From Dama dama (Eukaryota; Chordata; Mammalia; Artiodactyla; Cervidae), in contig NW_026870889.1 of the NCBI RefSeq assembly GCF_033118175.1, forward strand, positions 2,108,001 to 2,172,000: 64,000 nucleotides of DNA. Direction: 5' to 3'. Positions 21,101 through 32,200 of this stretch are shown here, piece by piece; positions within the stretch are counted from its first letter, which is position 1, and each line of letters opens with the position of its first letter. The notes beneath the pieces were generated by a model. The model was not told the origin of the DNA, did not search any database, and saw only the letters and a list, made by a program, of their open reading frames with translations. The translations under genes were made by a program, and so were the position numbers.

Positions 21101-24100
21101 AGGGGCCCTGCTGGGTCCTGCCCCTGGCCTGTGGGGCCTCTGAGCACAACCGGCCCTCTCCCACTGGAAGACCTCCCCGGCTGCCTCCAAAGTCCTGTTT
21201 GCAAACACTCCCGCCCGCTGTTCACGCCAGGCTCGCACAATGCTCCCAAGCCCGGGAGAAAAGCGCATTGGGGTGGTTCTCTCTCCGGGCCCTTGCCCCT
21301 GAGCCTGGGGGCAAGGCACGGGGAACACACTCCCTGGCCAAGGCAGAACCACATACCCACGTCTGTTCCTGTCCCCTGCACCGGCAGAGAGCTCGGGGGA
21401 GCCAGAGTCTCTCAGGCAGGTGCTGGGCTGGCTGCCTGTGTGGGAAGGGGCAGAGCCGACCTAGGGGCAAGTTGGGCCTCTTGCTCTCCCTGCTGCCCTG
21501 AGGCTGCTGGGCCAAAGAGGTCTTGGGCATCCAGCCCCTAACTGGTCCCTTCCCTCTGACGAGGCCCTCTGAGCTCCAGCACCTTGCAGTGTGGAGACAG
21601 CCCCTGCCAGCAACCTCCTCTCCAAGGAGGCCTCAACCGAGGCCTAGGCCCAGGGGAAAGGCACCAGCGGGGATGAGCCTGGGGAGGCGCCCGGGCATGT
21701 CTGGACCCAGTCCCCGCAGCCTGCCCCTTGGTGGGGCAGTACCCCTGGAGGCCAGGAAGGTCTGGGCAAGGCTGACAAGGGGCAGGGGACCTGCTGGGTC
21801 CTGCCCCTGGCCTGTGGGGCCTCTGAGCACAACCGGCCCTCTCCCACTGGAAGACCTCCCCGGCTGCCTCCAAAGGCCGTTTTGCACGCACCTCCGCCCA
21901 CTGTTCCGACCAAGCGCGCACAATGCTCCCAAGCCCGGGAGAAAAGCGCTTCGGGGTGGTGCTCTCTCCGGGCCCTTGCCCCTGAGCCTGGGGGCAAGGC
22001 AGGGTGTCCACACTCCCAGGACAAGGCAGAACCACATGCACACGTCTGATCTGCCCCCTGCACCGGCAGAGAGCTCGGGGGAGCCAGAGTCTGTCAGGCA
22101 GCTGCTGGGCTGGCCGCCTGTGTGGGAAGGGGCAGAGCCGACCTAGGGGCAAGTTGGGACTCTTGCTCTCCCTGCTGCCCTGAGGCTGCTGGGCCAAAGA
22201 GGTCGTGGGCATCCAGCCCCTTGCTGGTCCCTTCCCTCTGACGAGGCCCTCTGAGCTCCAGCACCTTGCAGTGTGGAGACAGCCCCTGCCAGCAACCTCC
22301 TCTCCAAGGAGGCCTCCACCGAGGCCTAGGCCCAGGGGAAAGGCACCAGCGGGGATGAGCCTGGGGAGGCGCCCGGGCATGTCTGGACCCAGTCCCCGCA
22401 GCCTGCCCCTTGGTGTGGCAGTACCCCCGGAGGCCAGGAAGGTCTCGGCAAGGCTGCCAGGGGCAGGGACACTGCTGGGTCCTGCCCCTGGCCTGTGGGG
22501 CGTCTGAGCACAACCGGCACTCTCCCGCTGGAAGACCTCCCCGTCTGCCTTGAAAGGCCGGTTTGCAAGCACTCCCGCCCGCTGTTCCCGCCAGGCACGC
22601 ACAACGCTCCCAAGGCCAGGAGAAAAGCGCTTCGGGGTGTTGCTCTCTCCGGGCCCTTGCCCCTGAGCCTGGGGTCCAGGCAGTGGGTCCACACTCCCAG
22701 ACCAAGGCAGAACCACATGCACACGTCTGTTCCTGACCCCTGCACCGGCAGAGAGCTCGGGGGAGCCAGAGTCTGTCAGGCAGCTGCTGGGTTGGCTGCC
22801 TGTGTGGGAAGGGGCAGAGCCGACCTAGGGGCAAGTTGGGCCTCTTGCTCTCCCTGCTGCCCTGAGGCTGCTGGGCCAAAGAGGTCTTGGGCATCCAGCC
22901 CCTTGCTGGTCCCTTCCCGCTGACGAGGCCCTCTGAGCTCCAGCACCTTGCAGTGTGGAGACAGCCCCTGCCAGCAACCTCCTCTCCAAGGAGGCATCAA
23001 CCGAGGCCTATGCCCAGGGGAAAGGCACCAGCGGGGATGAGTCTGGGGAGGCGCCCAGGCATGTCTGGACCCAGTCCCCGCAGCCTGCCCCTTGGTGGGG
23101 CAGTACCCCCGGAGGCCAGGAAGGTCTGGGCAAGGCTGGCCAGGGGCAGGGGCCCTGCTGGGTCCTGCCCCTGGCCTGTGGGGCCTCTGAGCACAACCGG
23201 CCCTCTCCCACTGGAAGACCTCCCCGGCTGCCTCCAAAGGCCGGTTTGCAAGCACTCCCGCCCACTGTTCCCACCAAGCGCGCACAATTCTCCCAAGCCC
23301 GGGAGAAAAGCGCTTCGGGGTGGTGCTCTCTCCGGGCCCTTGCCCCTGAACCTGGGGGCCAGGCAGTTGGTCCACACTCGGAGACCAAGGCAGAACCACA
23401 TGCACACGTCTGTTCCTGACCCCTGCACCGGCAGAGAGCTCGGGGGAGCCAGAGTCTGTCAGGCAGCTGCTGGGCTGGCCGCCTGTGTGGGAAGGGGCAG
23501 AGCCGACCTAGGGGCAAGTTGGGCCTCTTCCTCTCCCTGCTGCCCTGAGGCTGCTGGGCCAAAGAGGTCTTGGGCATCCAGCCCCTTGCTGGTCCCTTCC
23601 CTCTGATGAGGCCCTCTGAGCTCCAGCACCTTGCAGTGTGGAGACAGCCCCTGCCAGCAACCTCCTCTCCAAGGAGGCCTCAACCGAGGCCTAGGCCTAG
23701 GGGAAAGGCACCAGCGGGGATGAGCCTGGGGAGGCGCCCGGCCATGTCTGGACCCAGTCCCCGCAGCCTGCCCCTTGGTGGGGCAGTACCCCCGGTAGCC
23801 AGGAAGGTCTGGGCAAGGCTGCCAGGGTCAGGGACACTGCTGGGTCCTGCCACTGGCCTGTTGGGCGTCTGGGCACAACCGGCACTCTCCCGCTGGAAGA
23901 CCTCCCCGTCTGCCTCCAAAAGAAGGTTTGCAAGCACTCCCACCCGCTGTTCCCCCAGGAACGCACAATGCTCCCAAGCCCGGGAGAAAAGCGCTTCGGG
24001 GTGGTGCTCTCTCCGGGCCCTTGCCCCTGAGCCTGGGGCCAGGCAGGGGGAACACACTCCCAGGCCAATGGAGAACGACATGCACACGTCTGTTCCTGCC

Positions 24101-25938
24101 CCCTACACCGGCAGAGAGCTCGGGGGAGCCAGAGACTGCCAGGCTGCTGCTGGGCTGGCTGCCTGTGTGGGACGGGGCAGAGCCGACCTAGGGGCAAGTT
24201 GGGCCTCTTGCTCTCCCTGCTGCACTGAGGCTGCTGGGTCAAAGAGGTCTTGGGCATCCAGCCCTTTGCTGGTGCCTTCCCTCTGACGAGGCCCTCTGAG
24301 CTCCAGCACCTTGCAGTGTGGAGACAGCCCCTGCCAGCAACCTCCTCTCCAAAGAGGCCTCAACCGAGGACTACACCCAGGGGAAAGGCACCAGCGGGGA
24401 TCATCCTGGGGAGGCGCACGGACATGTCTGGACCCAGTCCCCGCAGGCTGCCCCTTGGTGGGGCAGTACCCCCGGAGGCCAGGAAAGTCTGGGCAAGTCT
24501 GGCCAGGGGCAGGGGCCCTGCTGGGTCCTGACCCTGGCCTGTGGGGCCTCTGAGCACAACCGGCCCTCTCCCACTGGAAGACCTCCCCGGCTGCCTCCAA
24601 AGTCCTGTTTGCAAACACTCCCGCCCGCTGTTCACGTCAGGCTCGCACAATGCTCCCAAGCCCGGGAGAAAAGGACTTCGGAGTGGTGCTCTCTCCGGGC
24701 CCTTGCCCCTGAGCCTGGGGGCAAGGCAGGGGGAACACACTCCCAGGCCAAGGCAGAACCACATGCCCACGTCTGTTCCTGTCCCCTGCACCGGCAGAGA
24801 GCTTGGGGGAGCCAGAGTCTGTCAGGCAGGTGCTGGGTTGGCCGCCTCTGTGGGAAGGGGCAGAGCCGACCTAGGGGCAATTTGGGACTCTTGCTCTCCC
24901 TGCTGCCCTGAGGCTGCTGGGCCAAAGACGTCTTGGGCATCCAGCCCCTCGCTGGTCCCTTCACTCTGACGAGGCCCTCTGAGCTCCAGCACCTTGCAGT
25001 GTGGAGACAGCCCCTGCCAGCAACCTCCTCTCCAAGGAGGCCTCAACCGAGGCCTAGGCACAGGGGAAAGGCACCAGCGGGGATGAGCCAGGGGAGGCGC
25101 CCGAGCATGTCTGGACCCAGTTCCCGCAGCCTGCCCCTTGGTGGGGCAGTACCCCCGGAGGCCAGGAAGGTCTGGGCAAGGCTGGCCAGGGGCAGGGGCC
25201 CTGCTGGGTCCTGCCCCTGGCCTGTGGGGCCTCTGAGCACAACCGGCCCTCTCCCACTGAAAGACCTCCCCTGCTGCCTCCAAAGGCCGGTTTGCAAGCG
25301 CACCCGCCCACTGTTCCCAGCAGGCGTGCACAATGCTCCTAAGCCCGGGAGAAAAGCGCTTCAGGGTGGTGCTCTCTCTGGGCCCTTGCCCCTGAGCCTG
25401 GGGACAAGGCAGGGTGTCCACACTCCCAGGCGAAGGCAGAACGACATGCACACGTCTGTTCCTGCCCCATGCACCGGCAGAGAGCTCGGGGGAGCCAGAG
25501 TCTGTCAGGCAGCTGCTGGGCTGGCCGCCTGTGGGACGGGGCAGAGCCGACCTAGGGGCAAGTTGGGCCTCTTGCTCTCCCTGCTGCCCTGAGGCTGCTG
25601 GGCCAAAGAGATCTTGGGCATCCAGCCCCTTGCTTGTCCCTTCCCTCTGACGAGGCCCTCTGAGCTCCAGCACCTTGCAGTGTGGAGACAGCCCCTGCCA
25701 GCAACCTCCTCTCCAAGGAGGCCTCAACCGAGGCCTAGGCCCAGGGGAAAGGCACCAGCGGGGATGAGCCTGGGGAGGCGCCCGGGCATGTCTGGACCCA
25801 GGCCCTGCAGCCTGCCCCTTGGTGGGGTAGTACCCCCGGAGGCCAGGAAGGTCTGGGCAAGGCTGCCAGAGGCAGGGACACTGCTGGGTCCTGCCCCTGG
25901 CCTGTGGGGCCTCTGAGAACAACTGACACTCTCCCGCT
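15153..25938. repeat. L-monomer run B (right arm of compound 3, 15 monomers, left arm of compound 4)
   Basis: Complete monomers start at 15381, 16063, 16746, 17429, 18112, 18795, 19476, 20159, 20841, 21523, 22205, 22887, 23570, 24250 and 24933; the arm of compound monomer 4 starts at 25614. Mean spacing is 682.2 bp. Two-monomer (1,364 bp) periodicity is visible at 18795-21522, where type B monomers alternate with monomers reading ctctgatctccagc. Monomers 23570 and 24250 repeat the pair at 4265 and 4945. No stretch departs from the satellite and no gene is seen. Confidence 0.94.
18795..21522. repeat. 1,364-bp L dimer, two tandem copies
   Basis: A type B monomer (18795) followed by a ctctgatctccagc monomer (19476) repeats as 20159 and 20841, at offsets of 1,364 and 1,365 bp. 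The shared gtctgccttgaaagg and ccagagactgccagg variants support duplication as a pair. The second members have diverged in their right half. Confidence 0.75.
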
Positions 25939-28900
25939 GGAAGACCTCCCCGGCTGCCTCCAAAGGCTGGTTTGCAAGCACTCAATCCCGCTGTTCACGC
26001 CAGCTGCGCACAATGCTCCCAAGCCTGGGAGAAAAGCATTTTGGGGTGGTGCTCACTCCGGGCTTTGGAAGACCTCCCCGGCTGCCTCCAAGGCCGGTTT
26101 GCAAGCTCTTCTGCCTGCTGTTCCCGCCACCCGCGCACAATGCTCCCAAGCCCGGGAGAAAAGCGTTTCGGGGTGGTGTTCTCTCTGGACCCAAGAAAGA
26201 CCTCCCGGGCTGCCCCCAAATGCCGGTTTGCAAGCACTCCCACTCACTGTTCCCGCCATCCGTGCAAATGCTCCAAGCCCAGGAGAAAAGCCCTTCAGGG
26301 TGGTGCTCTCTCCCGGCCCTTGGAAGACCTCCCCGGCTGCCTCCAAAGGCTGGTTTTCAAGAACTCCCTCCCGCTGACCCGCCAGCCGCACACAATGCTC
26401 CCAAGCCCGGGAGAAAAGCATTTTGAGGTGGTCTCTCTCCGGGCCCTTGGAAGACTCCCCGGCTGCCTCTAAAGGCCGGTTTGCAAGCACTCATGTCCTC
26501 TGTTCCCGACAGCCGCGAACAATGCTCCCAATTCCGTGAGAAAAGTGCTTCGGGATGGTGCTCTCTCCGGGCCCTTGGAAGACCTCCCAAGCTGCCTCCA
26601 AAGGCCGGTTTGCAAGCACTCCCGCCCGCTGTTCCCGCCAGCCTCGCACAATGCTCCCAAGACCGGGAGAAAAGCGCTTCGGGGTGGTGTTCTCTCCGTG
26701 CCAATGGAGGACCTCCCTGGCTGCCCCCAAAGGCCGGTTTGCAAGCACTCCCACTCGCTGTTCCCGCCAGCCACGCACAATCCTCCAAAACCCCGGAGAA
26801 AAGCGCTTCGGGGTGGTGTTCTCTCCGTGCCCATGGAAGACCTCCCGGGGTGCCCCCAAAGGCCGGTTTGGAAGCACTCCGACTCGGTGTTCCCGCCAAC
26901 CGCGCACAATGCTCCCAAGCCCGGGAGAAAAGCATTTTGGGGTGGTGCTCACACCGGGCCCTGGAAGACCTCCCCGGCTGCCTCCAAAGGACGGTTTTCA
27001 AGCACTCCTGCCTGCTGTTCCCGCCACCCGCGCACAATGCTCCCAAGCCCGGGAGAAAAGCGCTTCGGGGTGGTGCTCTCTACAGGCCCTTGGAAGACCT
27101 CCCCGGCTGCCTCCAAAGGCCGGTTTGCAAGGACTCCTTCCTGCTGTTCCCGCCATCCGCGCACAATGCTCCCAAGCCCGGGAGAAAAGCATTTTGGGGT
27201 GGTGCTCACACAGGGCCCTGGAAGACCTCCCCGGCTGCCTCCAAAGGACGGTTTTCAAGCACTCCTGCCTGCTGTTCCCGCCACCCGCGCAAAATGCTCC
27301 CAAGCCCGGGAGAAAAGCGCTTCGGGGTGGTGCTCTCTACAGGCCCTTGGAAGACCTCCCCGGCTGCCTCCAAAGGCCGGTTTGCAAGGACTCCTTCCTG
27401 CTGTTCCCGCCAGCCACGCACAATGCTCCCAAGCCCGGGAGAAAAGCATTTTGGGGTGGTGCTCACTCCGGGCCCTTGGAAGACCTCCCCGGCTGCCTCC
27501 AATGGCCAGTTTGCAAGCACTCATGTCCGCTGTTCCCACCAGCCGCGCACAATGCTCCCAAGCCCGGGAGAAAAGCTTTTTGGGGTGGTGCTCACACCGG
27601 GCCCTGGAAGACCTCCCCGGCTGCCTCCAAAGGCCAGTTTTCAAGCACTCCTGCCTGCTGTTCCCGCCACCTGCGCACAATGCTCCCAAGCCCGGGAGAA
27701 AAGCGTTTCGGAGTGGTGCTCTCTACAGGCCCTTGGAAGACCTCCCCGGCTGCCTCCAAAGGCCGGTTTGCAAGGACTCCTTCCTGCTGTTCCCGCCAGC
27801 CACGCACAATGCTCCCAAGCCCGGGAGAGAAGCATTTTGGGGTGGTGCTCTCTACAGGCCCTTGGAAGACCTCCCCGGCTGCCTCCAGTGGCCAGTTTGC
27901 AAGCACTCATGCCCGCTGTTCCCACCAGCCGCGCACAATGCTCCCAAGCCCGGGAGAAAAGCTTTTTGGGGTGGTGCTCACACCGGGCCCTGGAAGACCT
28001 CCCCGGCTGCCTGCAAAGGCCGGTTTTCAAGCACTCCTGCCTGCTGTTCCTGCCACCCGCGCACAATACTCCCAAGCCCGGGAGAAAAGCGCTTCGGGGT
28101 GGTGCTCTCTACAGGCCCTTGGAAGACCTCCCCCGCTGCCTCCAAAGGCCGGTTTGCAAGGACTCCTTCCTGCTGTTCCCGCCAGCCACGCACAATGCTC
28201 CCAAGCCCGGGAGAAAAGTGCTTCGGGGTGGTGATCTCTCCGGGCCCTTGGAAGTCGTCCCCGGCTGCCTCCAAAGGCCGGTTTGCAAGCACTCATGCCC
28301 GTTGTTCCCACCAGCCGCGCACAATGCTCCCAAGCCCGGGAGAAAAGCATTTTGGGGTGGTGCTCACTCCGGGCCCTTGGAAGACCTCCCCGGCTGCCTC
28401 CAAAGGCCAGTTTGCAAGCAGTCCTGCCTGCTGTTCCCGCCAGCCGCGCACAATGCTCCCAAGCCCGGGAGAAAAGCGCTTCGGGGTGGTGTTCTCTCCG
28501 GGCCCTTGGAAGACGTCCCCGGCTGCCTCCAAAGGCCGGTTTGCAAGCACTCATGCCCGTTGTTCCCACCAGCCGCGCACAATGCTCCCAAGCCCGGGAG
28601 AAAAGCATTTTGGGGTGGTGCTCACTCCGGGCCCTTGGAAGACCTCCCCGGCTTCCTCCAAAGGCCAGTTTGCAAGCAGTCCTGCCTGCTGTTCCCGCCA
28701 GCCGCGCACAATGTTCCCAAGCCCGGGAGAAAAGCGCTTCGGGGTGGTGCTCTCTCCGGGCACTTTCAAGACCTCCCCGGCTGCCTCCAAAGGCCGGTTT
28801 GTAAGTACTCATGCCCGCTGCTTCCGCCAGCCACGCACAATGCTCCCAAGCCCGGGAGAAAAGCATTTTGGGGTGGTGCTCTCTCCGGGCCCTTGGAAGA

Positions 28901-29280
28901 CCTCCCGGGCTGCCTCCAAAGGCCGGTTTGCAAGCATTCATGTCCGTTGTTCCCGACAGCCGCGCACAATGCTCCCAAGCCCGAGAGAAAAGCATTTTGG
29001 GGTGGTGATCAGTCCGGCCCTTGGAAGACCTCCCGGGCTGCCTCCAAAGGACAGTTTGCAAGCACTCATGCCCGCTGTTCCCGCCAGCCGCGCACAATGC
29101 TCCCAAGACCGTGAGAAAAGCGCTTCGGGGTGGTGTTCTCTCAGGGACCATGGAGGACCTCCCCGGCTGCCCCCAAAGGCCGGTTTGCAAGCATTCCCAC
29201 TCGCTGTTCCCGCCAGGCACACACAATGTTCCAAAACCCCGGAGAAAAGCGCTTCGGGGTGGTGGTCTCTCCGGGCCCCT
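25939..29280. repeat. S array 4: about 26 tandem 129-bp units (longest in the window)
   Basis: The interval is 3,342 bp, 25.9 units, inside compound L monomer 25614-29508. Its left third resembles array 1 but with one unit fewer (offset 17,810 instead of 17,939 from about 26,500 on). The middle resembles arrays 7 and 8. From about 28,210 to 28,760 the units form the alternating 258-bp dimer. The last unit ends gggcccctgcccc instead of the usual gggcccttgcccc. The longest open frame in the window (983 codons, plus strand, 26536-29487) runs through it by periodicity alone. Confidence 0.94.
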
Positions 29281-32200
29281 GCCCCTGAGCCTGGGGGCCA
29301 GGCAGGGGATCCACAGTCCCAGGCCAAGGCAGAACCACATGCACACGTCTGTTCCTGCCCCCTCCACCGGCAGAGAGCTGGGGGGAGCCAGAGTCTGTCA
29401 GGCAGCTGCTGGGCTGGCCGCCTGTGTGGGAAGGGGCAGAGCCGACCTAGGGGCAAGTTGGGCCTCTTGCTCTCCCTGCTGCCCTGAGGCTGCTGGGCCA
29501 AAGAGGTCTTGGGCATCCAGCCCCTTGCTGGTCCCTTCCCTCTGACGAGGCCCTCTGAGCTCCAGCACCTTGCAGTGTGGAGACAGCCCCTGCCAGCAAC
29601 CTCCTCTCCAAGGAGGCCTCAACCGAGGCCTAGGCCCAGGGGAAAGGCACCAGCGGAGATGAGCCAGTGGAGGCGCACGGGCATGTCTGGACCCAGTCCC
29701 CGCAGCCTGCCCCTTGGTGGGGCAGTACCCCCGGGGGCCAGGAAGGTCTGGGCAAGGCTGCGAGGGGCAGGGGCCCTGCTGGGTCGTGCCCCTGGCCTGT
29801 GGGGCGTCTGAGCACAACCGGCACTCTCCCGCTGGAAGACCTCCCCGTCTGCCTCCAAAGGCCGGTTTACAAGCACTCCCGCCCGCTGTTCCCGCCAGGC
29901 ACGCACAATGCTCCCAAGCCCGGGAGAAAAGCGCTTCGGGGTGGTGCTCTCTCCGGGCCCTTGCCCCTGAGCCTGGGGGCCAGGCAGTTGGAACACACTC
30001 CCAGGCCAAAGCAGAACGACATGCACACGTCTGTTCCTGCCCCCTACACCGGCAGAGAGCTCGGGGGAGCCAGAGACTGCCAGGCTGCTGCTGGGCTGGC
30101 TGCCTGTGTGGGACGGGGCAGAGCCGACCTAGGGGCAAGTTGGGCCTCTTGCTCTCCCTGCTGCCCTGAGGCTGCTGGGTCAAAGAGGTCTTGGGCATCC
30201 AGCCCTTTGCTGGTCCCTTCCCTCTGACGAGGCCCTCTGAGCTCCAGCACCTTGCAGTGTGGAGACAGCCCCTGCCAGCAACCTCCTCTCCAAGGAGGCC
30301 TCAACCGAGGCCTACGCCCAGGGGAAAAGCACCAGCGAGGATGATCCTGGGGAGGCGCCCGGACATGTCTGGACCCAGTCCCCGTAGCCTGCCCCTTGGT
30401 GGGGCAGTACCCCTGGAGGCCAGGAAGGTCTGGGCAAGGCTGACCAGGGGCAGGGGACCTGCTGGGTCCTGCCCCTGGCCTGTGGGGCCTCTGAGCACAA
30501 CCGGCCCTCTCCCACTGGAAGACCTCCCCGGCTGCCTCCAAAGGCCGTTTTGCACGCACTCACGCCCACTGTTCCCACCAAGCGCGCACAATGCTCCCAA
30601 GCCCGGGAGAAAAGCGCTTCGGGGTGGTGCTCTCTCCGGGCCCTTGCCCCTGAGCCTGGGGGCCAGGCAGGGGGTCCACACTCCCAGGCCAAGGCAGAAC
30701 CACATGCACACGTCTGTTCCTGACCCCTGCACCGGCAGAGAGCTCGGGGGAGCCAGAGTCTGTCAGGCAGCTGCTGGGCTGGCCGCCTTTGTGGGAAGGG
30801 GCAGAGCCGACCTAGGGGCAAGTTGGGCCTCTTGCTCTCCCTGCTGCCCTGAGGCTGCTGGGCCAAAGAGGTCTTGGGCATCCAGCCCTTTGCTTGTCCC
30901 TTCCCTCTGACGAGGCCCTCTGAGCTCCAGCACCTTGCAGTGTGGAGACAGCCCCTGCCAGCAACCTCCTCTCCAAGGAGGCCTCAACCGAGGCCTAGGC
31001 CCAGGGGAAAGGCACCAGCGGGGATGAGCCTGGGGAGGCGCCCGGGCATGTCTGGACCCAGTCCCCGCAGCCTGCCCCTTGGTGGGGCAGTACCCCCGGA
31101 GGCCAGGAAGGTCTGGGAAAGGCTGGCCAGGGGCAGGGGACCTGCTGGGTCCTGCCCCTGGCCTGTGGGGCCTCTGAGCACAACCGGCCCTCTCCCACTG
31201 GAAGACCTCCCCGGCTGCCTCCAAAGTTCTGTTTGCCAACACTCCCACCCGCTGTTCACGCCAGACTTGCACAATGCTCCCAAGCCCGGGAGAAAAGCGC
31301 TTCGGGGTGGTGCTCTCTCCGGGCCCTTGCCCCTGAGCCTGGGGGCAAGGCATGGGGAACACACTCCCAGGCCAAGGCAGAACCACATGCCCACGTCTGT
31401 TCCTGTCCCCTGCACCGGCAGAGAGCTTGGGGGAGCCAGAGTCTGTCAGGCAGCTGCTGGGTTGGCCGCCTGTGTGGGAAGGGGCAGAGCCGCCCTAGGG
31501 GCAAGTTGGGCCTCTTGCTCTCCCTGCTGCCCTGAGGCTGCTGGGCCAAAGACGTCTTGGGCATCCAGCCCCTTACTGGTCCCTTCCCTCTGACGAGGCC
31601 CTCTGAGCTCCAGCACCTTGCAGTGTAGAGACAGCCCCTGCCAGCAACCTCCTCTCCAAGGAGGCCTCAACCGAGGCCTAGGCCCGGGGAAAGGCACCAG
31701 CGGGGATGAGCCAGGGGAGGCGCCCGAGCATGTCTGGACCCAGTCCCCGCAGCCTGCCCCTTGGTGGGGCAGTACCCCCGGAGGCCAGGAAGGTCTGGGT
31801 AAGGTGGCCAGGGGCAGGGACCCTGCTGGGTCCTGCCCCTGGCCTGTGGGGCCTCTGAGCACAACCGGCCCTCTCCCACTGGAAGACCTCCCCGGCTGCC
31901 TCCAAAGGCCGGTTTGCAAGCGCTCCCGCCCACTGTTACCAGCAGGCGGGCACAATGCTCCTAAGCCCGGAAGAAACGCGCTTCAGGGTGGTGCTCTCTC
32001 TGGGCCCTTGCCCCTGAGCCTGGGGGCAAGGCAGGGTGTCCACACTCCCAGGCCAAGGCAGAACCACATGCACACGTCTGATCTGCCCCCTGCACCGGCA
32101 GAGAGCTCGGGGGAGCCAGAGTCTGTCAGGCAGCTGCTGGGCTGGCCGCCTGTGTGGGAAGTGGCAGAGCCGACCTAGGGGCAAGTTGGGCCTCTTGCTC

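Noticed and set aside
26536..29487. 983-codon open frame on the plus strand, and similar long frames at 26481-29114, 47627-50242, 47559-49889 and 8074-10320
   Set aside because: These follow from a stop-poor 129-bp period. Several frames on both strands are open over the same bases, the encoded repeats have no recognisable domain, and the frames end wherever L sequence is entered.
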